Under the pieces are notes generated by a model. That model did no database searches. It saw only the letters and a program-made list of their open reading frames with translations, and was not told where the DNA came from. The position numbers were made by a program, and so were the translations under genes. A stretch of 64,000 nucleotides of DNA from an uncultured bacterium. GTDB taxonomy: Bacteria; Cyanobacteriota; Vampirovibrionia; Gastranaerophilales; Gastranaerophilaceae. Shown piece after piece: positions 45,129 through 54,262 of the stretch. Position 1 is the first letter of the stretch. Each line of letters opens with the position of its first letter. The DNA lies in assembly GCA_902780525.1 (NCBI GenBank), contig CACZFL010000005.1, forward strand, positions 147,465-211,464, in the 5' to 3' direction.

Positions 45129-46286
45129 TTATATATCAAACGGGTCGTCTTCTTTGTAGTAATTTTTCTTGCCCTGTTTGATTTTGTCATTACGTTTTTT
45201 TACATCTTTGGCTACATTTTTGTAAGCATTATCCAAGGATAATTTTACAAGAGGTTTGTTTTTTGCTCTGTCATTAACAACAAGCCAGTATGTACCTTTA
45301 ACGCTGTTTACACTAAATGATATTTTTCCGGCAAATCTGTCTCCCGGTTTGAGTTGTGAAAACAGTAATTTTGTATCTCCGAAAATAGACGGATTAAAAA
45401 TCATATTATAATCGTTCATTAGTGCCAAATCCATACCTGAGATGGTTTTCTTTGACATATTAGTAACTGAAAGAGAAAGTGTGATTGTATTAACTTCTCC
45501 AAATGGGTCTTTTTCATAAAGAATGTTAACAATTCTTATATCAAGTCCGGGATATGTCAGCTCTTTCTGAAGCAAGGCTTCTTCTTTGTACACAGGAAGA
45601 TCAACATTTGATAAAACCTTAACCCTTATTTCGTCGCCGGGAGCAATAAGAACATTTTTCCCTTTTCTATATAATGACATACCTAAGCCAACCGTACCGC
45701 CTATAGCAGCACCGCCTGCCAATGTATATCCATGGGAGGCGATTGCTGCTGCCGGACCAAGAGCCTGAAGTGCGAACATTCCGCCAATCACCCCGCCGGC
45801 TGCAGTGTATCCGATATCTGTTGCAACAATTTTTCCCACCTCTTTAACGGGGTGTAATTTTGTTGACATTTTTCCTTCTATTGGAATTTCTCTGCCGTCA
45901 GGCGTTGTAAGATAATCAAAACTTAAATCCAGATAACCGTTTCTGCCAAGTCTTTTTGCTTCAGCCACCTGCACAATTTTGCCGTGTGCAATAGTTCCTT
46001 TTGGTAAAATTACACCTTTATCACTTACAACATCAGACGTAATTTCTGCAAAAAACTCATCTCCTTCAAGAGAGAATGAACCGTCCAGAACCTGAGAAAC
46101 AGTCATAATAATAACATCTTTTTTATCAAGAGTATCAGTTTTGTCTGTAAATAGCTCATCATTAATGCGTTCAAAATTGTCATCATACTGTGCGTGACCT
46201 TCAAAGGTGTCGCTTGCAAAAGCAACAGAATTAAAAAGCATTAAGCCGGCTAAAAGTATTGATAACCTCTTCCTCATACTTAACAT
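45129..46286 (-). CDS. Exported protein with glycine-zipper segment
   Basis: 385 residues. Signal peptide (about 1-24). A beta-rich part (about 60-145, LPKGTIAHGKIVQVAEAKRLG) resembles the barrel of VirB10/TrbI-type envelope proteins. A Gly/Ala-rich hydrophobic segment (about 155-205: TAAGGVIGGMFALQALGPAA, LAGGAAIGGTVGLG) looks membrane-inserting. The C-terminal 120 residues may be an Ig-like fold. No secretion-system genes surround it, so function remains unknown. Confidence 0.6.
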   Translation of the reverse strand: MLSMRKRLSILLAGLMLFNSVAFASDTFEGHAQYDDNFERINDELFTDKTDTLDKKDVIIMTVSQVLDGSFSLEGDEFFAEITSDVVSDKGVILPKGTIAHGKIVQVAEAKRLGRNGYLDLSFDYLTTPDGREIPIEGKMSTKLHPVKEVGKIVATDIGYTAAGGVIGGMFALQALGPAAAIASHGYTLAGGAAIGGTVGLGMSLYRKGKNVLIAPGDEIRVKVLSNVDLPVYKEEALLQKELTYPGLDIRIVNILYEKDPFGEVNTITLSLSVTNMSKKTISGMDLALMNDYNMIFNPSIFGDTKLLFSQLKPGDRFAGKISFSVNSVKGTYWLVVNDRAKNKPLVKLSLDNAYKNVAKDVKKRNDKIKQGKKNYYKEDDPFDI

Positions 46287-46348
46287 TATACAATATTTTT
46301 TGATTTAGTCCATGGTTAGATGAAATATTTAAAACAAATGGCGGAGTT

Positions 46349-46942
46349 TTATATTTTCATATTTCCGCTATTGGTTGTGTAATATTTGTATGCAGAAGGA
46401 TTATTTTTCATATCAATATAATTTTTTTGGACTTTTGATGCCATAGCATTACGTATAAGCGGGGTTACGATATTGCAGGATAATACGCTTGCACCCAAAG
46501 TTCCCATTGTCGTGATGAAATTTTTATGCGAACAATATGATTTGTATGCATAAATATTTTTTGGAATTACTCTGTCCAGATTTAATTCCCATTTACCCAC
46601 TTTTGCTTCTAAATCAGGGTGCTGTTTTAAAAAGTTTCTGACGCTTAAAGTAGTGGTTTTACCAGTAGAAGCCATTTTTTCAATGCCTCTTTTTGCAATT
46701 GTTGTTATACCTATAAAAGTAAGTGCATTGATTGCGCCGTCTATCATTTCCTGTGGAACGAGAAAGCTCTTTTTCTCATCGGAAATTTCCGAGTTTGCGT
46801 AAATACCTACTACCTGAGCGACGGATGATAATATCCAGCCCATAGCTCCTGTGAAAATAAGCATTTTTGACGTATCGTCTTTAAATGTCTTACAAATCCA
46901 GTTAAATCTGTTCTGTGCAAAATTTGATAAAAATTTAAACAT
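46349..46942 (-). CDS. Hypothetical membrane protein
   Basis: 197 residues with about three hydrophobic segments (about 28-48, 68-86 and 143-165). No motif recognised. Its start overlaps the upstream gene (46935-47582) by 8 nt, so the two are coupled and may form a complex. The overall pattern of basic loops and weakly hydrophobic helices resembles the larger membrane protein at 59885. Confidence 0.55.
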   Translation of the reverse strand: MFKFLSNFAQNRFNWICKTFKDDTSKMLIFTGAMGWILSSVAQVVGIYANSEISDEKKSFLVPQEMIDGAINALTFIGITTIAKRGIEKMASTGKTTTLSVRNFLKQHPDLEAKVGKWELNLDRVIPKNIYAYKSYCSHKNFITTMGTLGASVLSCNIVTPLIRNAMASKVQKNYIDMKNNPSAYKYYTTNSGNMKI

Positions 46943-47582
46943 TTACAACCTCCTTCCTCTCTGACGTATCGGTTGTATCTGTCTTTTTCTTGCCCACTCC
47001 TGATTTTTCGTTAAAAATGTTTGTCAGCATAATTGTAAGCGGAGCATCAAGTACAAAATTAGTAATGCTCATTGCAATTAATGCCATTAACATTGCCAGT
47101 GTTGCCCTGTAATTTGTTAACTCTCTTCCGTTTTTCAGAAGTCGTTGTATAAAAGCTTTGGGAAGTAATAATTTGCTGTATTTATTTTTTCCAGTAATAT
47201 TTGTCATTTTTTCAACTGCTTTATAAACAGGACCTCTTACAACAAACATACCTACAAGAGTACCTGCAATTATTTTTGCAATAGTTCTGTTTCTGGAAAT
47301 GGTTCGTGTTTCGTCATCAACCCTGTGGTTGTAATAATCAATAGTCGGTTGTGTAAGAATTGCTGTAGCTCCCATAATACCTCTGTTCCACATAGGATGT
47401 GAAACCCAGCTTGTTGTTTTATCCCATTTTTCTATACTTCCTCTGTCGTCTTTTGATGTATGAGTAGGTGACATGTCGAGGATTTTTTGTCCGACACGTC
47501 TTATTTGGCGTTTTAACCAATTAGGGTTTTTATTATTTCCCTGCATGGAAACGTTATTGCTGTTAACAGGAGTAATATTCAT
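46935..47582 (-). CDS. Hypothetical membrane protein with NSNN N-terminal motif
   Basis: 215 residues. The N-terminus MNITPVNSNNVSMQGN matches that of the small protein at 35785. Then a basic region (WLKRQIRRVGQKIL) and hydrophobic segments (about 68-82, 103-122 and 163-190). Basic Lys/Thr-rich C-terminus. First of a coupled pair with 46349-46942. Unknown function. Confidence 0.55.
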   Translation of the reverse strand: MNITPVNSNNVSMQGNNKNPNWLKRQIRRVGQKILDMSPTHTSKDDRGSIEKWDKTTSWVSHPMWNRGIMGATAILTQPTIDYYNHRVDDETRTISRNRTIAKIIAGTLVGMFVVRGPVYKAVEKMTNITGKNKYSKLLLPKAFIQRLLKNGRELTNYRATLAMLMALIAMSITNFVLDAPLTIMLTNIFNEKSGVGKKKTDTTDTSERKEVVNV

Positions 47583-47745
47583 ACAACACTTCTTCCATGA
47601 TTATAAAAACAGTTTCCCTGCTGAAATTGACATTATATTTACAAATCGTTACATGATGTTTTAAATATAACCGACCTGGCTAATGTACTCAAAGTTACGG
47701 ATATTATTTAATAGATGGGTACAAAAGATAGGAGGATTTGAAAAC

Positions 47746-48438
47746 ATGGCAACAGCAGTACAGACAAAAGCAGAACCGGATACTATCAGTGTTGTTATAA
47801 TTGAAGATTTTAAGCTGACTCGTGTCGGTTTAAGATGTGCTTTGAATTCAAATAAAGATATTAAAGTTGTCGCAGAAAGTGAAAATGCAACGGAAGGACT
47901 TACTTTGATAGAAAGATATAAACCCGATGTTGTTTTGATGGATTTGGGACTTGCCGGCATGAATGGTATTGAAGCTACAATAAAATTAAGAGAGATGAAT
48001 CCTGATATTAAAGTTATAGCTCTGACTTCACATGACAGGGAAGAAGAAGTTATATCAGCACTGTCTTCGGGAGCAATGGCATATTGTTTAAAGGATATTG
48101 ACCCGACAAAATTGGCAGATGTCATACGGGATGTTAAAGACGGAGTCTGCTGGCTTGACCCTGTTATAGCAAGAAAGGTTCTTGATTCTTTTCCAAAACA
48201 AGAAACACTGGGTCTGTTGAGTTCCAGAGGTTCTGAAGAGGGAAGAGTGCCTCTTACTGAAAGAGAATTTGAAGTATTAAAGCATCTTGTAGAAGGCAAG
48301 AGTAATACAGAAATTGCAAAAGAACTTATTGTGAGTGTTCATACAGCAAAGGCTCATGTTTGTTCAATTCTTCAGAAAATGTGTGTTAATGACAGAGTTC
48401 AGGCTGCCGTAAAAGCTGTAAAAGAAGGTCTTGTTTAG
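47746..48438 (+). CDS. LuxR/NarL-type response regulator
   Basis: 230 residues from the ATG at 47746 (AGGAGG 10 nt upstream); the longer frame has no SD. Receiver domain (about 14-130) with acidic pair E20/D21, phospho-acceptor D66 in VVLMDLGLAG and Lys in AYCLKDID. LuxR-type helix-turn-helix (about 163-225): LTEREFEVLKHLVEGKSNTE, then IVSVHTAKAHVCSI. The partner histidine kinase is not in the window. A strong terminator follows, so it is a single-gene unit. Confidence 0.9.
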   Translation: MATAVQTKAEPDTISVVIIEDFKLTRVGLRCALNSNKDIKVVAESENATEGLTLIERYKPDVVLMDLGLAGMNGIEATIKLREMNPDIKVIALTSHDREEEVISALSSGAMAYCLKDIDPTKLADVIRDVKDGVCWLDPVIARKVLDSFPKQETLGLLSSRGSEEGRVPLTEREFEVLKHLVEGKSNTEIAKELIVSVHTAKAHVCSILQKMCVNDRVQAAVKAVKEGLV

Positions 48439-48455
48439 TGTACTCAATATAAATA

Positions 48456-48496
48456 AAAGTTAATGCCAAAGATAAATTAAAATTGGCATTAACTTT
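48456..48496 (+). terminator. Intrinsic terminator of the response regulator
   Basis: A 14-bp perfect stem (48456-48469 with 48483-48496, AAAGTTAATGCCAA and complement), 13-nt loop, then TTTTATTAG. Its 3' arm overlaps the -35 box of the next promoter. Confidence 0.85.
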
Positions 48497-48517
48497 TTAT
48501 TAGTTTTATTGTATAAT
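48489..48517 (+). promoter_or_regulatory. Promoter of the LptF/G gene
   Basis: TTAACT (48489-48494), 17-nt spacer, TATAAT (48512-48517). It starts transcription near 48524, downstream of the longest in-frame start, supporting TTG 48536 as the real one. Confidence 0.5.
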
Positions 48518-48535
48518 TACGCTTGGGAGCAAATT

Positions 48536-49672
48536 TTGAAAAATCTGTCAAAGCGTTTAAGAATACTGTTATATAAACTAAAACACATGAAACAACTTGA
48601 TAAGTATGTTTTGAAACAGGTTATTGAGATGTTTGTTATGGGTGTCCTTGTTTTTACATCAATAATATTTGCATCTGACACTTTTATTACGCTTATAAAA
48701 CAGATTTCAATGTACGGTATTCCGTTTAAAATTGCATTTATTATAATAATTTTGCACTTGCCTTCAGTTTTCGTAATGACGATACCAATGGGTGTTCTTC
48801 TTGCTACGGTAATGACACTAAACAACTTGAGTTTGAGTTCTGAAATTACCGTAATGAGGGCATGCGGAATTGGTATAAACAGAATAGCAAAACCGATTTT
48901 TATCTTTGCAATAATTATGGCATTTATAAGCTTTTTGATGAATGAAACAGTCGTTCCGGTTATGACAAAACAATCTACGGATTTGGCACTTTACGCATTC
49001 AGCAAAAAGAATATTCCGGAAGGAAAAGAAAACTTTACTTTTAAGGAAGTTAAAGATAACGGGATGTTGAAACGCCTCTTCTATGTAGGTGATTGCACAG
49101 GCGGTGTTTTACACGATATAACTGTGCTGGATGCTTCAAAAGAAGGTACAATACAAATTTTGCAGGCAAGAGAAGGAAAAACGGAAGAAGAAGGATGGCA
49201 ATTCCAAAAAGGAGCTATATATACTGTTACCAACAGAGGTAAGGCGCTTGATACAACATTGTTTGAGGATACGGTAATTAAATTTGGAATGGATTTTTCT
49301 GATGAAATAAACAGAAACCTTGCCAGTGAGCATAATTTTCTGCAGCTGTGTTCTCTGATACCAAAGGCAAATAAAGAAGATATTACATGGCTGTCAATAA
49401 GCTTGTTTGACAAAATAGCATTACCTCTTACAACTGTTGTTTTCGTTCTGATAGGGGTTCCGCTTGCAATTACTCCGCCAAGGGTCAGATACAACCGTGG
49501 ATTTCTATTCAGTATTCTTATTATCTTTGCTTATTATCTTGTGAGAGCATTGTCAATATCTTTTGGCGAAGCAGGGTCACTTGCACCTGCTCTTGCGGCA
49601 TTTATGCCTGATATTGTCTTAGCAATAATCGGTGTCGGATTGTATTATAGAAAAGTCTATACAATATGCTGA
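48536..49672 (+). CDS. LptF/LptG-family LPS export permease
   Basis: About 378 residues from the TTG at 48536 (GGGAG 6 nt upstream); ATG 48587 is the alternative. Six membrane helices in the LptF/G pattern: three N-terminal (TSIIFASDTFITLI, LPSVFVMTIPMGVLLATVM, IFAIIMAFISFLMNE), a periplasmic beta-jellyroll (about 130-280) and three C-terminal. Works with LptB to extract LPS from the inner membrane. Only one such gene is present, so whether it is F or G is not decided; cyanobacteria-like bacteria often have a single one. Confidence 0.82.
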   Translation: MKNLSKRLRILLYKLKHMKQLDKYVLKQVIEMFVMGVLVFTSIIFASDTFITLIKQISMYGIPFKIAFIIIILHLPSVFVMTIPMGVLLATVMTLNNLSLSSEITVMRACGIGINRIAKPIFIFAIIMAFISFLMNETVVPVMTKQSTDLALYAFSKKNIPEGKENFTFKEVKDNGMLKRLFYVGDCTGGVLHDITVLDASKEGTIQILQAREGKTEEEGWQFQKGAIYTVTNRGKALDTTLFEDTVIKFGMDFSDEINRNLASEHNFLQLCSLIPKANKEDITWLSISLFDKIALPLTTVVFVLIGVPLAITPPRVRYNRGFLFSILIIFAYYLVRALSISFGEAGSLAPALAAFMPDIVLAIIGVGLYYRKVYTIC

Positions 49673-49699
49673 TGAAACAAAAGTAAAAGCGAGGGTATA

Positions 49700-50476
49700 T
49701 TGGACAGATACAGATTAATAGCTTCAATAGTTGTTTTATTTGTGTATTTGCTTGCGATGTATCCGTGGCAGACAATTGTTGTCAGTGTATTTTTAGTATT
49801 AGGTTATTTTATAATAAGTAATTTGCACTTATCAAATCAGTCAGTGAATGGAGCGACTTCTCGTAGGCGTGCCGCATTGAGAGATGCAAAAATTTATCTT
49901 TCTCCATACAGCGATATCTGGAAAAATTTAAGATTATCAAACAAGTATTGTGAGTTAAGATTGGGTGCTGACGGTCAAAGCATAAGAGCAAAAGATTTAA
50001 AAGGGAATCGTTATTTTAAGGTAATTCGTTCAAGAGTTCACAACAGAAATGATTTATGGGATATGTTTTGTATAAGTTTTAGCCATAATACCACTTTTGA
50101 TGAACTTGTCAGATTAAGTGAAAGATTTGAAGTCAATATTGATATAAAGGGTGAACAGAATAATCTAAAAGAAGTTGAAAATTTTAAACAGTCAACCATA
50201 AAAGTTGATACTGTCGAACTGCAAAAATCAAAACTTGATGTAAATAATGCTTCTGAAGTTGAGCTGACCGCACTTCCCGGAATAAGTATAGTTATGGCTA
50301 AAAAACTCATAAAGAAAAGAGAGGAACTGGGTGGTTTTAAATCTGTAAATGATGTTTTTTTGTTTCTGCATATTAAACCGCACATTCAGTCACAGTTGGA
50401 AAAGTTAATCTGCGTAAATAAGATGAAAAGCAGCGGAAAAATCAAACGATACAATGAGCGGAGTATTGATTTGTAG
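49700..50476 (+). CDS. Membrane-anchored protein with ComEA-like HhH domain
   Basis: 258 residues from a TTG (GAGGG 5 nt upstream). Two N-terminal membrane helices (about 6-40), then a conserved block NKYCELRLGADGQSIRAKDL (about 83-102), and a helix-hairpin-helix domain (about 178-240: LDVNNASEVELTALPGISIV, IKKREELGGF) as in ComEA. The C-terminus IKRYNERSIDL recurs in the next protein. ComEA-like domains bind DNA; whether this serves DNA uptake is unproven. Overlaps the next gene by 1 nt. Confidence 0.65.
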   Translation: MDRYRLIASIVVLFVYLLAMYPWQTIVVSVFLVLGYFIISNLHLSNQSVNGATSRRRAALRDAKIYLSPYSDIWKNLRLSNKYCELRLGADGQSIRAKDLKGNRYFKVIRSRVHNRNDLWDMFCISFSHNTTFDELVRLSERFEVNIDIKGEQNNLKEVENFKQSTIKVDTVELQKSKLDVNNASEVELTALPGISIVMAKKLIKKREELGGFKSVNDVFLFLHIKPHIQSQLEKLICVNKMKSSGKIKRYNERSIDL

Positions 50477-51393
50477 TGGAATTTATAATTTATCTGATAA
50501 TAGGAATAATATACGCAATTGCTTCTGCAAACGGATATAACGGCAGATACTCAAGAAATAATTCCCGCCTTAGAAACATGGAATACGGAAGGTACGGATT
50601 AATTGGTGTAGAAGAAGATTTTTCTCTGTCGCTTGATGCTCGTCTGAGCAGAATACGTGAAGAATATAATAGAAGGCTTATGCTCTATTATACCGACCAT
50701 TCACCAAGGTTGTATCTTAAAAACAAACACTGTGAATTGCGTCTGATAAAGAATGAAAAGGGTATAAGTTTTTATTGCAAAGAAAAAACAGACGGGAATA
50801 AAAAAGGAAAGTACTTTGAAGTACAGGGAAATAATGAACACGCAAGTACAATGTGGGCAATTATTGATATGGAGTTCACAAAAAGAAGTGACTATCAATC
50901 TGTAAAAGAATTGTATTACCGTTTAAATCAAACAATAAACTCAACAGGCGGTTTGAGATATTTTTATGAGCCGTTTTTCAAAAAATATCCCAATAATGAT
51001 GAAAATCATGCTCAAAATGAATATTGTACCCTGGAGTATTTGGATAAAGAAAAATGTATAATATGTTCAGAACTCTGGGCAAATAATCCGAAAAAATTTA
51101 TTATAAAAGCTAACAAGTATTTATTACTAAACCTTATTTCACAATTTAAACAGGAAAAAGATAAGTTTCAGTCTTTTCAGTACCTGTTTTCAAAATTTTC
51201 ACAGCGAGGTGATGTAAAAGTGGAGATGATACATGACCAGAGTACAGAAAACTCGGAAGTTACAATAAAACAAGAACCAAAAAATATTGAAAATAAAGTA
51301 CAGCTTGAGGTTGATGATAAAAACAAGGTAGATGAAAAATTTGACAAATTTAATGATATAAAAAAATATAATGAAAGAAATCTGGATTTATAA
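50476..51393 (+). CDS. Partial paralogue of the ComEA-like protein, no HhH
   Basis: 305 residues from GTG 50476, whose G is the last base of the upstream stop. One N-terminal membrane helix (about 1-17). The block NKHCELRLIKNEKGISFYCK (about 83-102) parallels the neighbour's at the same position, and the protein ends IKKYNERNLDL, nearly the same tail. A second NEYCTLEYL block near 180 suggests an internal duplication. No HhH domain. Function unknown. Confidence 0.6.
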   Translation: MEFIIYLIIGIIYAIASANGYNGRYSRNNSRLRNMEYGRYGLIGVEEDFSLSLDARLSRIREEYNRRLMLYYTDHSPRLYLKNKHCELRLIKNEKGISFYCKEKTDGNKKGKYFEVQGNNEHASTMWAIIDMEFTKRSDYQSVKELYYRLNQTINSTGGLRYFYEPFFKKYPNNDENHAQNEYCTLEYLDKEKCIICSELWANNPKKFIIKANKYLLLNLISQFKQEKDKFQSFQYLFSKFSQRGDVKVEMIHDQSTENSEVTIKQEPKNIENKVQLEVDDKNKVDEKFDKFNDIKKYNERNLDL

Positions 51394-51410
51394 TTAAAAA
51401 ACGAAAGAAA

Positions 51411-52007
51411 ATGCTGTTAAGAGTTTTTAATATAATAAAAAATACAAAAGTAGAAGGCCCAGGGAATAGGTATTGTATCTGGGTGCAGGGTTGTTCAAGG
51501 CACTGCAAGGGTTGTCAGGCGGTTCATACTTGGGATTACGATAAGGGTGAACTCTATGAAACGGAATACATTATTTTAGATATATTAAAAATGCAAGATA
51601 GGATTGAAGGTGTAACTTTTTTAGGCGGTGAACCTTTTGAACAGGCAGAAGCTCTCGGTATAGTTGCAGAAAGAGTCCGGGAAAAGGGGCTCAGTGTTCT
51701 TTGTTTTACCGGGGGAAAATTAGAAGAACTGAGAGAAATTCCCGTTAATAAAAAATTATTGGACAATACTGATTTGTTGATAGACGGGGAATTTGTTGAA
51801 GAACTTACTGACTACTCACGTCCATGGTGCGGTTCATCTAATCAAAGATACCATTTTCTGACAGACAGGTATAATGAAGAAATATTTACAAAATACAAAA
51901 ACAAAGTAGAGGTAAACATTTCAAAAAACGGACAAATATTCATGAACGGAATGGGGAACTTTGATGAGATACTGCGTAAGGTTGATTTAATCGGGCTTAA
52001 AAAATGA
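51411..52007 (+). CDS. NrdG-like radical-SAM activating protein
   Basis: 198 residues. CX3CX2C cluster motif with Cys 28, 32 and 35 (GCSRHCKGCQ), GGEPFEQAEAL (SAM-binding), and C-terminal LLIDGEFVEEL plus GSSNQRY, as in glycyl-radical activases of the NrdG type. No NrdD gene adjoins it. It stands 24 nt before a Ycf46-like ATPase, so it may act on that complex rather than on ribonucleotide reductase. ATG with weak GAAAG upstream. Confidence 0.75.
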   Translation: MLLRVFNIIKNTKVEGPGNRYCIWVQGCSRHCKGCQAVHTWDYDKGELYETEYIILDILKMQDRIEGVTFLGGEPFEQAEALGIVAERVREKGLSVLCFTGGKLEELREIPVNKKLLDNTDLLIDGEFVEELTDYSRPWCGSSNQRYHFLTDRYNEEIFTKYKNKVEVNISKNGQIFMNGMGNFDEILRKVDLIGLKK

Positions 52008-52031
52008 TAGTATTTTTCTAAGGAGATTTAT

Positions 52032-53645
52032 ATGAGTACATACAAATTAGCAAATCTAATCAGAGCTCGTTTTCCGATGATTTATATTACTACATTTGAG
52101 GAAGACAGAGTCACTAAATTTATAAAATCTGTTGTAACGGACGAAAAACAGGTTAAATATCCAAGGGAAGTTTTTACATGGACACAAACAAACGGTTTGT
52201 TCAATGATAATACACAGAAACCCGTTGCAGATACAACTTGTCCGTGCAAGGCATTGGAATTTGTCAGAAAATATGACAAGGATGCTGTTTTTATTCTTTA
52301 TGATTTTCATGTAAACTTCGGTCCTAAGGGAAGACAGCCTGATTATAATACAATAAGAAAGCTCAGAGATATCGTTCCTGACTTAAAACTCGGTACTGTA
52401 AGAAAAACGGTTTTCTTTGTTTCAACCGAGCTTTTAATTCCCGAATCTTTGCAGAAAGAGATTACTATATATGATTTTGCTCTTCCTACCCTCGATGAGA
52501 TAAAAGCAAAGTTTAACAGCATGATTAATCAGAACTCATCTGTTGTAAACGAACTTTCTGAGGAAGATAAAGACAAACTTTGCAAGGCTGCGCTTGGCTT
52601 AACCCTTCAGGAAGCAGAAAGTGCTTTTGCACTTGCAATGGTTAATGACGGAAAAATTAATATGAAAGACCTGCAGGTTGTTCTTGAAGAAAAAGTGCAG
52701 GTTATCAAGAAAACCGGTATTTTGGAGTTTATACGTTCAGATTATACAATCAAAGACATAGGCGGTCTGGATAACCTTAAGAACTGGCTTTTAAAAAGAA
52801 ATAACTCTTGGTCGGAACAGGCAAAGAAATACTGTATTCCCGCTCCAAAAGGTGTTCTCGTAACCGGAGTCCCAGGTTGCGGAAAGAGTTTGACTGCAAA
52901 AGCAATGAGTACAATTTGGGGTTTGCCGCTTTTGAAACTTGATTTTGGAAAGGTATTTTCAGGACTTGTAGGAAGCTCTGAGGAAAATATGAGAAGAGCT
53001 CTTCAGACGGCAGAAGCCGTTGCTCCTTCAATACTCTGGATTGATGAGATTGAAAAAGGCCTGAGCGGGCTTGGTTCAAATGGTGACAGCGGTGTTTCTT
53101 CGCGGATTTTTGGTCAGTTCTTAACATGGATGCAGGAAAAAGAAGCACCTGTTTTTGTTATTGCAACTGCAAATAATATAAGCGGACTTCCTCCGGAACT
53201 TCTCAGAAAAGGTCGTTTTGATGAAATCTTTTTTGTAGATTTGCCGACAGAAGAAGAAAGAAAAGAAATTTTTAAACTTCATCTTGAAAGAAGATTAAAA
53301 GATAAAGAAGTTGCATCTGAAATCGTTGGTGTAAAAAACCTTTGCGGTGAACTTGCAAAAATGACAGAGGGATTTATCGGCTCTGAAATTGAGCAGGTTG
53401 TTGTTTCTGCTCTTTGTGATGCATTCTTTGAAAACAGACCGCTCAGGTTTGATGATTTGGCAAAAAATATTCAAACTACCGTTCCGCTTTCAATGACCCA
53501 GAGGGAACAGGTGCTTGCGCTTCGTCAGTGGGCAAACGTAAGAGCTGTGTCGGCAACGAAAACTTCAAAGATGAAAAATTATTCTAAAGAAATTGATGAA
53601 GGAAATGCCACAACAAGCAGAGGCGGAAGAACGCTGGATTTCTAG
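52032..53645 (+). CDS. ycf46: Ycf46-like AAA+ ATPase
   Basis: 537 residues. N-terminal non-ATPase domain (about 1-235, beginning LANLIRARFPMIYITTFEED, the Ycf46 pattern), then a classical AAA+ module: Walker A GVPGCGKS (279-286), Walker B ILWIDE (334-339), sensor 1 ATANN, Arg finger region LRKGRFDEIFF. C-terminal lid (about 430-500). Ycf46 proteins are conserved in cyanobacteria and plastids, with reported links to CO2/inorganic-carbon use in cyanobacteria but no settled mechanism. AAGGAG upstream. Confidence 0.85.
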   Translation: MSTYKLANLIRARFPMIYITTFEEDRVTKFIKSVVTDEKQVKYPREVFTWTQTNGLFNDNTQKPVADTTCPCKALEFVRKYDKDAVFILYDFHVNFGPKGRQPDYNTIRKLRDIVPDLKLGTVRKTVFFVSTELLIPESLQKEITIYDFALPTLDEIKAKFNSMINQNSSVVNELSEEDKDKLCKAALGLTLQEAESAFALAMVNDGKINMKDLQVVLEEKVQVIKKTGILEFIRSDYTIKDIGGLDNLKNWLLKRNNSWSEQAKKYCIPAPKGVLVTGVPGCGKSLTAKAMSTIWGLPLLKLDFGKVFSGLVGSSEENMRRALQTAEAVAPSILWIDEIEKGLSGLGSNGDSGVSSRIFGQFLTWMQEKEAPVFVIATANNISGLPPELLRKGRFDEIFFVDLPTEEERKEIFKLHLERRLKDKEVASEIVGVKNLCGELAKMTEGFIGSEIEQVVVSALCDAFFENRPLRFDDLAKNIQTTVPLSMTQREQVLALRQWANVRAVSATKTSKMKNYSKEIDEGNATTSRGGRTLDF

Positions 53646-53661
53646 GTGTAAATATTAATTA
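53643..53661 (+). repeat. Diverged gene-end motif after the Ycf46-like gene
   Basis: The stop begins TAGGTGTAAATATTAATTA, one base from TAGGGGTAAATAT. Confidence 0.4.
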
Positions 53662-53707
53662 GTTCTTAGTGAAACTACAAAATATATGAAAGGATAAAGA
53701 AAATAGT

Positions 53708-54247
53708 ATGTCATGTACGGTAATAGCGGTACCATATGCACTTATGTGGGTGGTTGGAGCTATAGCAACAGCAGCAACTACGGCAGTAACAAATAATCTG
53801 CAGGATAATCAAAATTTACAGGAATTTACATCAATATATAATGAGGCTGAAAGTTGTAGTGAAGACCATGTAATTACAGAGAAACATTTTATCGAAAAAA
53901 CGTTTGAAACCCCCTTTATGGATAGAGATATATTAATGAAAACGCTGGAAGAACACGGTGTTAAAAACATTTCCGAATGGGAAAACGGTATTGCGGGTGA
54001 TGTAGAAAATTATAAACTGACATTTGAAAAACCTGCATCTGATAAACCTTATAACCTCAGAATTTCATGTCTTGAAAAGGCGAATGCCGAAGAAAAAGTC
54101 GGTGATTTGAGCAATGAATATGCTATGAATGTTCAGGAAGATGCATATCTGCATATAATTGATAAATTAAAAGAAAACAATATGCAGGTTGAAGAAGAAG
54201 AGGTTATGGAAGATAACACTATTGTTTTAACAATTAATATTGATTAA
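53708..54247 (+). CDS. Ycf35 (DUF1257)-like protein with N-terminal anchor
   Basis: 179 residues. From about 58 the sequence follows the DUF1257/Ycf35 pattern: METs in MDRDILMKTLEEHGVKN, then YAMNVQEDAYLHIIDKLKEN and a final EDNTIVLTINID. The first 45 residues carry a hydrophobic segment (about 8-30) not typical of Ycf35, suggesting a membrane-attached version. Sits between the Ycf46-like ATPase and a DUF2997-like gene, a grouping I know from cyanobacterial genomes. Confidence 0.65.
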   Translation: MSCTVIAVPYALMWVVGAIATAATTAVTNNLQDNQNLQEFTSIYNEAESCSEDHVITEKHFIEKTFETPFMDRDILMKTLEEHGVKNISEWENGIAGDVENYKLTFEKPASDKPYNLRISCLEKANAEEKVGDLSNEYAMNVQEDAYLHIIDKLKENNMQVEEEEVMEDNTIVLTINID

Positions 54248-54262
54248 TAAAAGGAATAAGTT

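Noticed and set aside
47683..47745. Extended start of the response regulator
   Set aside because: No SD; the AGGAGG fits the ATG at 47746.
51411..52007. True NrdG of a class III ribonucleotide reductase
   Set aside because: Family similarity is real, but no nrdD is adjacent and the context is the Ycf46/DUF1257 cassette; kept as NrdG-like only.
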